This document shows positions 26,757 through 35,965 of a DNA stretch of 64,000 bases, piece by piece. How positions within the stretch are numbered: the first letter of the stretch is position 1; each line of letters opens with the position of its first letter. The notes below the pieces were generated by a model. That model was given only the letters and a program-made list of their open reading frames with translations, made no database searches and was not told the origin of the DNA. Made by a program: the position numbers and the translations under genes. This DNA comes from Promethearchaeia archaeon (lineage in GTDB: Archaea > Asgardarchaeota > Lokiarchaeia > Sigyniarchaeales > SOKP01): the NCBI GenBank assembly GCA_029856125.1, contig JAHQWJ010000014.1, positions 1 to 64,000 on the forward strand, written 5' to 3'.

Positions 26757-27452
26757 TCATATTTTAAATAATTTAAAACCACAATTAGTGCAAAATTTCG
26801 CATCAGTTAGTAGATTTTTAAATCCGCATTCGGGGCAAAAATGTAGGCTTCCCATTGTTTTAGATGCTGGGATATAATCCTTACCGGTATCCATTCTAGG
26901 TGGAATAATATCCTCTTTTCGTTTTGAATAGTATTGAAATACTCCGACTCCTACAAATGATAACGCTGCACTTAAAAAAAGGGAAACAACACCAAAACCG
27001 GGGCTGAATACGTCCCAAAAATGATACCCTGCTGGAAATATAGTACCCTCCACCGTTAATCCATTATAAAATGCGATGTCCATAGCCATCATGTAATATA
27101 TTGTAACGCCAATCGATAAAACAGCGCTAATGATTGACCTTAATCCAAAATTTTTTGTATCTAAGTTTCTCTTTCTTGTTGAACTAAAAAGTATCAATAA
27201 ATTAACCGCACTAAATAATGCAACGACAGTTGTAACTATCGAAGGTATAATAAAATCCACATCAGTAATGAACAAGCTAACGGAATCATACCCCACTACA
27301 CCCATTGTCGTAAGATTCCACATCCACCAATTCCAAGTTACACCCATATAACTGAAATAAGCTGTTGGAGTCAAAATTGCGAGTATTACCAAAATTCCAG
27401 CAATTAACGGAATTACCCAGACATTATTTCTTGTCTTTTTCTTTTCGTACAT
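26757..27452 (-). CDS. Four-helix membrane protein with C-terminal zinc ribbon
   Basis: This 231-residue protein has hydrophobic segments near 12-34, 60-85, 100-122 and 150-175. A cytosolic tail ends in a zinc ribbon, FCPECGFKNLLTDAKFCTNC. It has the same design as 12509-12847 but is not closely similar in sequence. The start ATG is at 27452. The function is unknown. Confidence 0.6.
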   Translation of the reverse strand: MYEKKKTRNNVWVIPLIAGILVILAILTPTAYFSYMGVTWNWWMWNLTTMGVVGYDSVSLFITDVDFIIPSIVTTVVALFSAVNLLILFSSTRKRNLDTKNFGLRSIISAVLSIGVTIYYMMAMDIAFYNGLTVEGTIFPAGYHFWDVFSPGFGVVSLFLSAALSFVGVGVFQYYSKRKEDIIPPRMDTGKDYIPASKTMGSLHFCPECGFKNLLTDAKFCTNCGFKLFKI

Positions 27453-27551
27453 TTCTAGTATTCAATATTGCTTTAACTATTATAAATATATTTCAAAATA
27501 TCCTTATTTACACAATACAAAAAATAAATTTTAACAAGGAGATAATAAACA

Positions 27552-27749
27552 ATGCCCGTAATCACAATTGAGGGGCCTCCTCGCAATAAAGAAACTAAAC
27601 GGAAGCTTGTAAAGCAATTTACAGCTATATTCAAAGAAGTTTATGGATACCCTGAAGATTTTTCTCACGTATCAATAATTATTCGCGAAAATGCCCCCGA
27701 AAATATAGGAACAAATGGAGAATTGTTAATTGATAAGAAGAAAAAATGA
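27552..27749 (+). CDS. 4-oxalocrotonate tautomerase family protein
   Basis: This 65-residue protein begins MPVITIEGPPRNKETKRKLV. Removal of Met would leave the catalytic Pro1, and Arg11 follows as in the family. The later HVSIIIRENAPENIGTNGELL matches the family's second half. These small hexameric enzymes tautomerise unsaturated keto acids; the substrate here is unknown. GGAGAT sits nine bases upstream of the ATG. Confidence 0.88.
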   Translation: MPVITIEGPPRNKETKRKLVKQFTAIFKEVYGYPEDFSHVSIIIRENAPENIGTNGELLIDKKKK

Positions 27750-27837
27750 AGACATTAATCAATTCTAATCTTTTTTTTTATCGAACTCTCATATCGAGTC
27801 AAAAATATTTTTAGAAAAAGTAAGAGATAAAAAAGTT

Positions 27838-29559
27838 TTATTTCCCGGTAAAAATCTTTTCTTTAGGGGCGTATACGTCTTGAACCGCGTAATTATTAAA
27901 GTTTATACTGTAATGGTCGCGCCAGCGTGCTTTTACTTCTTGCATCATTTCCTCGTGAACATGGTCTTTAACTTGGCCCTCTGCTCGGAGTAAGGTTCCC
28001 ATAGTTGTGGCTATTATTTTACCGTCTTTCACCACGATCTTGCCGTCTTTTATGGTGTAAGCAGCACTTGAAAACGCTTTCTCGATTGCCTTCCCATCCA
28101 TCGTCTTTGGATCTAACTTATAGACCGCTACGTCGCCTAACGCTCCGACACCAAGATGGCCTCTATCTTTCAATCCTAAGGTCTTGGCGTTTCCTGCTCT
28201 TGTTACAACGCATAATTCGCTTAACGTATATTCTCTGTCTATGTCTGGAAGCGATGTTGCCGTACTGGCTTTCTTGGAAACAACATTTTCTAACATATCT
28301 TTTCGAGATTTTCTATCCATTAACCATTTGAATACAATAGGATAGGTAGTGAAAGGCGCTCCATTTGGATGGTCTGTTGTGTGGCTAAGCTGCCAAGGAT
28401 TCTTAATCAAGAGCATTAATTCAAGAGCAATTGCCCACTGGATAGCGTTAACGCCAATCTTTGGTGAGAAAAAGTATGGTACTACACCAGATCCAGATTC
28501 TGCCTCTACTTGACCGTTAACCCATTTAATTCCTGGTTTAGAACCCCACGCAGACATACCTCCTAAATGGTGGAGAGCGAACTCCCACGGACCGTCTCCT
28601 GTCATTGTTGTGGTTGCGTATTTCGTGAAAACAACTTGCCCACTATCTAAAGTCATGTGTTTGTGTGAGTTAACATAATCAGCGATCTCTGCTGCTCCTG
28701 AATTCATATCTCCCCAGTTGGTACCCGCATATGCGTTGAATTGGCAGTGGGTAACATGAAATGAACTATCCCTGTCGCCTGCTGGTTTAATTTTTTCGCA
28801 AATTTTGAATGTTTCAATTGAGTGCTTATAATTTCCCGGATGTCCTAAGTTGTTACAATGAACGTGAATGGAATGTGGTAAATTTAATAGTTCATTAGCT
28901 TTCGCTAAATTTTCGACAATTTGTCTGGGAGTGACATCCCAATATAAAACGGGCGTGTCTACATTGTCGCAATTTTTACCCCAAGCCCAGTTTTCTACGC
29001 CTCCAGGATTAACGATTTTAATTGCATACCCTTTGGTAGCTTTTAAAATCCAATTTACATACGCTGCTAGCTTTTCAATCTCGTTGTTTCTTATAAAGTT
29101 CAAAACATACCAATTATTTCCAAAAATTGGCATGGCGAGCTTATCGATAATCGGGATTTCTAAAAACTCTTCGTGGGTATGTCTAGCTTCCAGCATAGGC
29201 ATTGCAGGCTCACACACGGTTGTATATCCCATTTTAGCATATCTATAACCAGTAGACCATGTACTAGGAACGCTAAATCCGGTTCCAGAACGTCTTACCT
29301 TGGATTTCTTATCGTTATATTCTGGGGGCTTATCATCGGGTCTAAGCGATCGTCCCGTGTTTACCTTCGCTCCAGCGATGTGAGAATGAATATCTACGCC
29401 TCCAGGCATAATTATCATGCCTGCAGCATTGATAACTTTGGCATCCCCGTTTACCTTATCAACGATAACGCCGTCTTTAATAAAGATATCTTTCTTCTCA
29501 CCGTCGAGCTTGTTTAAAGGGTCGTAAACTAAGCCGTTTTTGATTATTAAATCACTCAT
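27838..29559 (-). CDS. fwdA: Formylmethanofuran dehydrogenase subunit A
   Basis: This 573-residue amidohydrolase-fold subunit makes or hydrolyses formylmethanofuran at a binuclear metal site. The N-terminal metal motif is VDIHSHIAG. The carboxylated-lysine candidate is in YAIKIVNPGGVENWAWG, and later ligands are in LPHSIHVHCNNLG and FHVTHCQFNAYAGT. DHPNGAPFTTYP completes the family pattern. Other fwd/fmd subunits (B, C, D) are not adjacent. In Asgard archaea this enzyme belongs to the archaeal Wood-Ljungdahl pathway. The start ATG is at 29559. Confidence 0.95.
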   Translation of the reverse strand: MSDLIIKNGLVYDPLNKLDGEKKDIFIKDGVIVDKVNGDAKVINAAGMIIMPGGVDIHSHIAGAKVNTGRSLRPDDKPPEYNDKKSKVRRSGTGFSVPSTWSTGYRYAKMGYTTVCEPAMPMLEARHTHEEFLEIPIIDKLAMPIFGNNWYVLNFIRNNEIEKLAAYVNWILKATKGYAIKIVNPGGVENWAWGKNCDNVDTPVLYWDVTPRQIVENLAKANELLNLPHSIHVHCNNLGHPGNYKHSIETFKICEKIKPAGDRDSSFHVTHCQFNAYAGTNWGDMNSGAAEIADYVNSHKHMTLDSGQVVFTKYATTTMTGDGPWEFALHHLGGMSAWGSKPGIKWVNGQVEAESGSGVVPYFFSPKIGVNAIQWAIALELMLLIKNPWQLSHTTDHPNGAPFTTYPIVFKWLMDRKSRKDMLENVVSKKASTATSLPDIDREYTLSELCVVTRAGNAKTLGLKDRGHLGVGALGDVAVYKLDPKTMDGKAIEKAFSSAAYTIKDGKIVVKDGKIIATTMGTLLRAEGQVKDHVHEEMMQEVKARWRDHYSINFNNYAVQDVYAPKEKIFTGK

Positions 29560-29772
29560 CGTAAGTATCCTTTCAAATTTATTTTGTTCTCAAAATCTAT
29601 TATTATTAAAAAACTCCTATTTTAATAAACTCTTTCTATATTTTAAATTCATTTTTTATGAAATGTAAGTTAAAAATCGTAATTTAAAATTATGAATAAA
29701 AATCACAGACAAAAATCTTTTAATAATATCTTCCTATTACTTTTACATAGGTTTAAGAAAGGAGTGGTTAAA

Positions 29773-30393
29773 TTGTTGAAATATAAAATCATAATTGCTG
29801 GAGCGAAAGACGTTGGTAAATCTTCCTTGATAGCTCGTTTTTGCGACAATGTATTCAAAGAGGATATGAAAGCAACAATTGGAGTCGACTTTAAAAGAAA
29901 AAATATGACAATAAAAGGGGCTCATAATGATATTTCCTTAGAGTTACACATATGGGATTTTGCGGGAGAAGAAAAGTATCGCACATTATTTCCTGCGTAT
30001 GCTCACGGTGCATCAGCAGCGTTCATTCTGTTTGACACTACTAGGAAAGAAACTCTAAAAGATATCGATAACTGGGTCGAAATTATTGATAAGAACGCGA
30101 ATTCTAATATAGTAAAGCAAGTAGTAGCAACTAAGATCGATTTAAAAAGTGACAGAGAAGTTTCTAAAGACGATGCTGCAGAATATTTTAAAAAATATGA
30201 CTGGTGTACAGAGATCACCAGTACTTCCTCGAAGACTGGAGAAAATGTTGAAGATTCGTTTGTTCTAGTTGTTAAAAAGATAATAAAGAACAATCTACAA
30301 ACATGTAAATCATGTGATGAAATCTTTAATAAAAAATTGAAGAACTGTCAATATTGTGGAGAAAAAGTGGAAGTTAGGCTCAGTCCTCTCTAA
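29773..30393 (+). CDS. Rab/Ras-like small GTPase with a C-terminal zinc ribbon
   Basis: The GTPase domain (about 1-165) has G1 GAKDVGKSS, G2 threonine in KATIGVDF, G3 WDFAGEEKYRTLF, G4 TKID and G5 TSSK, matching eukaryote-like Rab/Ras. The last 40 residues form a zinc ribbon, TCKSCDEIF...NCQYCGEK, where eukaryotic Rabs carry prenylated cysteines. The start is taken as TTG at 29773, eight bases after GGAG at 29761-29764. An ATG at 29692 would add a 27-residue extension poor in family features. It is convergent with the MBL gene by only seven bases. Confidence 0.88.
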   Translation: MLKYKIIIAGAKDVGKSSLIARFCDNVFKEDMKATIGVDFKRKNMTIKGAHNDISLELHIWDFAGEEKYRTLFPAYAHGASAAFILFDTTRKETLKDIDNWVEIIDKNANSNIVKQVVATKIDLKSDREVSKDDAAEYFKKYDWCTEITSTSSKTGENVEDSFVLVVKKIIKNNLQTCKSCDEIFNKKLKNCQYCGEKVEVRLSPL

Positions 30394-30399
30394 AAAATA

Positions 30400-31227
30400 T
30401 TATAGATCTTCTTTTTCTCTATTGTAAAGTGAGGGTGGAGGTCTTGCTTTACCAAGAGATTTACTCTTAATTCGATTAACAAATGTATGTAATGCATTTT
30501 TTGCATTTTCTATAGATGTTTTAATCTCTTGAGCTACTAAATCGGCTCCGATTACTGAATGTCCATGGCTAGGATAAAAGGTGTTTATTTTTAAAGTGTC
30601 TAATAATTCCAAGGAATCGATGTACTCAGAAATCGAGCCTGATTCGTAAATATTTGATAAGGTTCCTTTAAATAACATATCGCCAGAAAAAAGATAATTT
30701 TTATAAGGCTCATAAAGACAGATACACCCTGAAGTATGTCCCGGTGTTTCGATCACCTTCAACATTGTGTTTCCTAAATCGATAATGTTTCTATCTTCCA
30801 ACCACAAATTAATTTTCATATCGGTTAAATCGATGCCCCATTTTTTCCCTTTCGTTATTAATTCATCACTGTGTTGTATTTTAACCGCAGCCCATCGATG
30901 TGCAGCAATGGGACAATGAAAATAGGCATTAGCGCTTATGTGATCGAAATGTTCGTGTGTATTGATAACTAATCCTATGTCTTCTACTTTTAAACCAATT
31001 TCAGTAGTGAGCAAATAGTTAAAGCTATTGAATTTAGTAATAATACCTGTATCTATTAAAACGTTTAGATCATCGCCAATGATCAGAAAAATATGACATC
31101 CTGCGGTTCTCGAGTAAAACTGGTATACATTCGGTCTTAAAAGGTTCAGTCTGTATCCTTCAAGTTCGCCGTACATATCGTCTTCTTTTATCAATCGAGG
31201 TTCAAATTCCTTTGACTCTTGTGGCAC
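30400..31227 (-). CDS. MBL-fold metallo-hydrolase
   Basis: This 275-residue metallo-beta-lactamase-fold protein has the HxHxDH motif in NTHEHFDHISANA, a later ETPGHTSGCICLY histidine, the bridging Asp in LFSGDMLFKG, and a final PSHGH. This is the glyoxalase II/hydrolase branch. The substrate is unknown. The C-terminal helix is lysine-rich. Confidence 0.88.
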   Translation of the reverse strand: MPQESKEFEPRLIKEDDMYGELEGYRLNLLRPNVYQFYSRTAGCHIFLIIGDDLNVLIDTGIITKFNSFNYLLTTEIGLKVEDIGLVINTHEHFDHISANAYFHCPIAAHRWAAVKIQHSDELITKGKKWGIDLTDMKINLWLEDRNIIDLGNTMLKVIETPGHTSGCICLYEPYKNYLFSGDMLFKGTLSNIYESGSISEYIDSLELLDTLKINTFYPSHGHSVIGADLVAQEIKTSIENAKNALHTFVNRIKSKSLGKARPPPSLYNREKEDL

Positions 31228-31534
31228 AATATTTCACTAGAAATCTATTTTTAGATATTTGCTAAATTAATTGAATAACTTATGACTTAAAAATAAACCA
31301 CACAATTCAAAAGATTATTGAGATGTAAAAATTATTCATCAATAAATCTTAGATTGGAAGTTTTGAGGCATTATGGCTTTAGAGTTAAATTCAAAAAAGT
31401 TTTTTGATGACAATTTTGACAATTCTTCCCTTAAAAAAATATCTAAATCTATATAAGGATAAAAGAGCATTATAACCATAATTAAATTTCATTTTAATTA
31501 AAAAAAAAAACAAAAAAAATTAAGTGATTAAATT
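31228..31534. other. Non-coding region between two divergent genes
   Basis: About 300 AT-rich bases between the MBL gene and a membrane protein gene. A 27-codon frame with ATG at 31373 and GAGG four bases upstream exists (ends 31456), but nothing else supports it as a gene. Long A-runs at 31500-31520 lead into the next gene's ribosome site. Confidence 0.45.
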
Positions 31535-32080
31535 TTGGGAGTAGCTAGAGTTTTACTAATAGTAATAGGTGCGGTTCTTTCTATCCTAGGAACTTATGTG
31601 TTTGGTCTTTTTTCCGCTATTGGATATCCAGCATCCGGTATTGGATTCTTTATGAATACAATTGTAGGGGGAAATGCTCTATTTATATTTCTTTTTGGGT
31701 CGGCTCCTTCGTTTATTTCAGATCCTGCTTTATATGCTGGTTTTGCCGGTATAGAGGTTTGGTTATTTTGGATCCTCCTGATTGTATTTTTAATCTTTTG
31801 TATTGCCGGGATTCTCCAATTAGTCGGATTGAAATCTAGAATTGTTGGTGTGATCTTCTCACTCTTTCCAATAGGAGTTGGAGTAATGTTCCTATTACTA
31901 TTTTACACTGATATCTTAGGCGTAATAAGCGGATCGTTTGGACTCTTTTTTGTAGGCGAATCAATTGGAGGTTTTCTACCAATTATCGTAGATATTGGAG
32001 ATGGAATAGGATTAGGAGCCTTCTTTCTACTTGGTGGAGGCACTTTAGGATTAGTCGGTAGTATTCTACCTCGAGAATAA
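31535..32080 (+). CDS. Polytopic membrane protein, unknown family
   Basis: This 181-residue, very hydrophobic protein has about five membrane segments and many glycines. The start is TTG 31535 with GTGAT seven bases upstream. It has no cofactor or catalytic motif and no charged residues in the membrane segments that suggest transport. It may be Asgard-specific. Confidence 0.55.
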   Translation: MGVARVLLIVIGAVLSILGTYVFGLFSAIGYPASGIGFFMNTIVGGNALFIFLFGSAPSFISDPALYAGFAGIEVWLFWILLIVFLIFCIAGILQLVGLKSRIVGVIFSLFPIGVGVMFLLLFYTDILGVISGSFGLFFVGESIGGFLPIIVDIGDGIGLGAFFLLGGGTLGLVGSILPRE

Positions 32081-32107
32081 GAAATAATAACATTTCTTTT
32101 TTTTTTA

Positions 32108-32776
32108 TTAACTTTTGTTTAAGATGGACTCTAATATTTTAATATCTTCACGTTTGTTAATATTTTTAAATGACAAAAGGTTAGGATCTAATTTTTTAAT
32201 GTCTTGTTCAATTGAGATGTAGTTAATTTTCCAATTTGGGGCAATAATCCTCGTCAATTTATAATGCTTTTTTTTTAAATTTCTTAACGAGGTTTCATAC
32301 GCTTTTCCAATAGGATAGATTGCGAACAAAGGTTCTAAAAACTTGTTTTTCCATTTTGGGATACAGCAATCAAATCCATCGCAATGATTTATAATATTCT
32401 CAATAACTTCGGATTTAACTAGAGGATTATCGCAAGAAAGCACAAAAACTTTTTTATAGCCTAATTTCTGGAGTTCTTTAAATGTAGTATAAAGTCCGAT
32501 TAGTGGTGAGCTTATTTTTTGACTTATACTAATCTCGTAATCATCTACTATAAATGCTGATATGTCCGTGTAGTCAATTTCATTTAGATAATTTTGAACT
32601 TGTTGTTGTGAATTAGCTATGAGGAAAATATCACGCTTAAAGCGAGATACCGTTTCTAATAGGTAAGAAATAAAAGATTTTCCTCGATAGATAAAGAGTC
32701 CTTTATCCGAACCGAAACGTATACTCTTACCACCGATAAGTATAGCAAAAGCAAGATATTTATTTGTATCGTTAAT
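32108..32776 (-). CDS. MobA-like nucleotidyltransferase, apparently without a standard start codon
   Basis: The frame is open from the stop at 32780-32782 to 32108 and encodes a full-length MobA-like protein of about 222 residues. The N-terminal nucleotide-binding loop reads AILIGGKSIRFGSDKG, followed by FLIANSQQQ, FIVDDY, SPLIGLYTTF and VFVLSCDNPLV, all in family order. MobA attaches GMP to molybdopterin. No ATG, GTG or TTG occurs in frame before the GTG at 32441-32443, which would discard the active-site half. The most likely initiation codon is ATT at 32774-32776. A sequence error or true AUU initiation are both possible. Confidence 0.7.
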   Translation of the reverse strand: MNDTNKYLAFAILIGGKSIRFGSDKGLFIYRGKSFISYLLETVSRFKRDIFLIANSQQQVQNYLNEIDYTDISAFIVDDYEISISQKISSPLIGLYTTFKELQKLGYKKVFVLSCDNPLVKSEVIENIINHCDGFDCCIPKWKNKFLEPLFAIYPIGKAYETSLRNLKKKHYKLTRIIAPNWKINYISIEQDIKKLDPNLLSFKNINKREDIKILESILNKS

Positions 32777-32901
32777 TTCTTACCAACTTTCTTAAAAATT
32801 CACTAATAATCTATTAAATCAAGTAATAAAAATAATAAATCATTTAAATTAATAGCAGATGAACTAGATTTTTAATTCTGATTATACCATATAGGAATAA
32901 A

Positions 32902-34425
32902 ATGGCTCTTAATTGTAAAAAAAATCTTAAAATAGACAAGCCTATTGAACAATGTGCCGTATTTGGTGTTGCAAGCAAAGATAAAACTTTTACAATCTCA
33001 AGGCAGCTTTACCTTGGGCTTATTTCTCAACAACACCGCGGTCAAGAGTCCACTGGAATATCTATCCTGAAAACCGGTGGTTCAATTGTTACTTATAAAA
33101 ATAAAGGCTTAGTTTCTCAAGTATTAAATGATAAAGCTCTCTCTAAGTTGTGGGGAAATGTAGGGATTGCTCATAACCGCTACGCTACAACTGGAGCTCA
33201 AGAATACGATTCATTAGAGTATATTCAACCTTACCATTTTAAAAACGATGAAATCGAATTTTCATTAGCGTTCAACGGAACAATTCCAAACTACCATGAA
33301 TTGAAACAAGAGTTAGAGGCTCACGGTCGAATTTTCATAACTAACACTGATACAGAAGTTATCGCTCAATTAATAGCTTATACTGCAAATAAAACTGATA
33401 GCTGGCCCGAGATATTGAAAGAAATGAGTAAGTCTTTAGATGGGTCCTATTCACTCCTAATATTGACGAGTGAAAGCGATATTTATGCTATTAGAGATCC
33501 TTTAGGTTTTAAGCCTTTATGCATTGGAGAAATGATAACTAAAGAAAGAAAACATTACATAGTCTCCTCTGAATCCTGCGGCATTGATGTTGTCGGCGGT
33601 AATTTACTTAGGGATGTAAGGCCAGGAGAGATAATTCATTTAAGTAGTGAGAAGGGAATTCATTCAGAAATGGTTATAGAAAGCGAGAGAACTGCCCTTT
33701 GTCAGTTTGAATTCGTATATTTCGCTCGTCCTGATTCAATTATAGATGGAGTCTCTGTTGCTCAAACTAGGCTACAGTTAGGGATTAACCTTGCCAAAAA
33801 CGATCCAATTCTGGCTGATCCTCATTTTAGAGAAAATGCTATTGTGGTTCCAGTACCCGATTCTGGACGAAGTGTCGCCGTAGGTTACGCACAGGAAGCA
33901 AAATTACCTTACATGGAAGGGCTCATGAAAAATCGCTATGTGTGGCGCACGTTTATAATGCCTGGACAAAAAAAAAGAGAAGCGGCAGTTAAAGAGAAAT
34001 TAAACCCTATAAAAATTTTTGTTGAAGGGAAGAACGTAATTCTTTTGGACGACTCGATTGTAAGAGGTACTACAACAAAAAAGATTATATCCTTAATTAG
34101 AGAAGCTGGTGCCTTATCAGTAAATGTAAGGATAAGTTGTCCTCCTGTAATAAGACCGTGTTATATGGGTATCGATTTTCCTACAACCTCTGAGTTAATA
34201 GCTGGTCGTTTTAAAGAATTATACGGAAATGAAGCATATATCGATGAAATTAGGAAAAAAATCGGAGCAGATTCTCTGAGATATCAAACTATCGAGGATC
34301 TAATGAACGCAATAGGAAAAGGAAAAGACCAGCTATGTATGGCTTGCCTTACCGGAATTTATCCATTAAAATCTGTAAACAGGATTATAGAATTCGAAAA
34401 GGCTATATCGTCTAATAGAAACTAA
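32902..34425 (+). CDS. purF: Amidophosphoribosyltransferase
   Basis: This enzyme catalyses the first step of purine synthesis, from PRPP and glutamine. A 17-residue propeptide precedes the nucleophile C18 in IEQCAVFGVAS. The glutaminase domain follows with HRGQESTGI and AHNRYATTG. The PRPP loop is VILLDDSIVRGTTTK. Fe-S cysteines of the Bacillus type are present at ALCQFEFVYF, ISCPPVIRPC and QLCMAC. The frame is intact and complete. It converges on a paralogue lacking the nucleophile (34445-35842). Confidence 0.95.
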   Translation: MALNCKKNLKIDKPIEQCAVFGVASKDKTFTISRQLYLGLISQQHRGQESTGISILKTGGSIVTYKNKGLVSQVLNDKALSKLWGNVGIAHNRYATTGAQEYDSLEYIQPYHFKNDEIEFSLAFNGTIPNYHELKQELEAHGRIFITNTDTEVIAQLIAYTANKTDSWPEILKEMSKSLDGSYSLLILTSESDIYAIRDPLGFKPLCIGEMITKERKHYIVSSESCGIDVVGGNLLRDVRPGEIIHLSSEKGIHSEMVIESERTALCQFEFVYFARPDSIIDGVSVAQTRLQLGINLAKNDPILADPHFRENAIVVPVPDSGRSVAVGYAQEAKLPYMEGLMKNRYVWRTFIMPGQKKREAAVKEKLNPIKIFVEGKNVILLDDSIVRGTTTKKIISLIREAGALSVNVRISCPPVIRPCYMGIDFPTTSELIAGRFKELYGNEAYIDEIRKKIGADSLRYQTIEDLMNAIGKGKDQLCMACLTGIYPLKSVNRIIEFEKAISSNRN

Positions 34426-34444
34426 CTAATCTACCTAAAAAATG

Positions 34445-35842
34445 CTACTCTACTCCATCCCAACAATATGTGCATAGTTTTTCCTTTGGCAACCCAATAG
34501 CTTTAACTAAGTTTTCTAACTTCTGATATTTTAACGTCGTTAAATGCAACTTTTCGCGAATAACATTGACCATTGCCTTATAATTATCAGACTCTGGATT
34601 TGTATATTCTACTGGGTTCTCTAAATCTCTGCCGATTAAATCTTTAATGGCCCATCTTCCTGCTAAATCTAGCTCAGAACGAGATCGAGAGAAGTTTAAA
34701 AACTTACATCCGTAAACAAGTGGAGGACAAGCAGTTCTCATGTGTACTTCTTTTGCTCCTGATTCAAACAACCTTTCAACTTGTCTTCTCAATTGAGTAC
34801 CTCTCACGATCGAGTCTTCGCAAAAGAGAAGACGTTTATCCGCGATAAGCTCTTTAATTGGTATAAGTTTCATCTTTGCGACTGTATCTCTAATGGATTG
34901 TTCTTGAGGCATGAAACTTCGGGGCCATGTTGGCGTATATTTTACAAAGGGTCGAGCATAGGGAATTTGTGCTTCGTTAGCGTAACCTAATCCATGAGCT
35001 GTACCCGAATCTGGGATCCCTGCTACGAGATCAATCTCCAGATCATCTTCTCTTCGTAGATAAGCACCACATTTATACCGAACAGATTCAACATTTATAC
35101 CCTCATAACTAGAAGCAGGATATCCATAATAGACCCATAAGAAAGAACATATTTGCAATTTATTACTTGGTGCAACCTTTTGTTCGAAACCCTTTTCACC
35201 TAGAAAAACGATCTCTCCAGGTCCTAGATATTTTGTTATTTCAAAACCAAGATTAGGGAATGCACAAGTTTCCATTGCAACAGCATAAGAACCGGGCTTT
35301 TCAGCTATAACGAGAGGTGTTCTACCTAGTGAATCGCGCGCAGCGAATATCCCTTTATCAGTTAAGATAAGAAGGGTACACGAACCATCGATCAAACTTT
35401 GAACCTTTTGAATACCTTCTTCAAATGTCGCTGCTTGGCTAATTATTGTTGCTACCATTTCCGTAGGGTTGATTTCTCCTCCATGCATTTCTGAGAAATG
35501 AGTTCCATTTTGTAACGCTTCGCTTGCGAGTTCTTCTAGGTTATTAATTTTACCTACTGTTGAAATGGCAAAAACACCTAGTCGTGAATTTATTATTAAG
35601 GGTTGATCTTCGTAATCGCTTATTACTCCTATCCCTTTATTTCCATGCATTTTTTTGATATCTTTATCGAATTTAGATCTAAATTGGCTCTTCGTTATAT
35701 CCTTGATGAACCTTTGAAAGCCACCAGAGTTTTTTACAGCCAAACCACCTCTCTTAGTTCCTAAATGCGAATGATAATCAGTACCATAAAAAAGGTCTTC
35801 TACACAGTCCGTATTCGAGAAAACGCCAAATAATCCTCCCAT
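34445..35842 (-). CDS. PurF paralogue lacking the catalytic N-terminal cysteine
   Basis: This 465-residue protein is homologous along its length to PurF but begins MGGLFGVFSNTDC. Glycine stands where processed PurF has its nucleophilic Cys, so glutamine hydrolysis should be lost. The phosphoribosyltransferase loop is largely kept (LLFCEDSIVRGTQL). The Fe-S cysteines are also kept (QICSFLWVYYG, TACPPLVYGC, KLCTYC). Similar MGG-type paralogues are known to me from anaerobic bacteria, where their role is not settled. It may use ammonia, act as a regulator, or make another phosphoribosyl compound. The genes converge with 19 bases between stops. Confidence 0.85.
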   Translation of the reverse strand: MGGLFGVFSNTDCVEDLFYGTDYHSHLGTKRGGLAVKNSGGFQRFIKDITKSQFRSKFDKDIKKMHGNKGIGVISDYEDQPLIINSRLGVFAISTVGKINNLEELASEALQNGTHFSEMHGGEINPTEMVATIISQAATFEEGIQKVQSLIDGSCTLLILTDKGIFAARDSLGRTPLVIAEKPGSYAVAMETCAFPNLGFEITKYLGPGEIVFLGEKGFEQKVAPSNKLQICSFLWVYYGYPASSYEGINVESVRYKCGAYLRREDDLEIDLVAGIPDSGTAHGLGYANEAQIPYARPFVKYTPTWPRSFMPQEQSIRDTVAKMKLIPIKELIADKRLLFCEDSIVRGTQLRRQVERLFESGAKEVHMRTACPPLVYGCKFLNFSRSRSELDLAGRWAIKDLIGRDLENPVEYTNPESDNYKAMVNVIREKLHLTTLKYQKLENLVKAIGLPKEKLCTYCWDGVE

Positions 35843-35965
35843 CTTTTAAATCACATCCACTAAGTATTGTATTTTATTAGAATTATTAAAATGAATTATT
35901 AATATGATAAGATTTGACAGTATAGTATTTTTTTAAGATTATACATAAAAAAAAATTGAATAACA

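Noticed and set aside
31373..31456. 27-codon ORF with GAGG upstream
   Set aside because: The spacing of four bases is poor, the region is AT-rich, and no second line of support exists. It is mentioned in the region note only.
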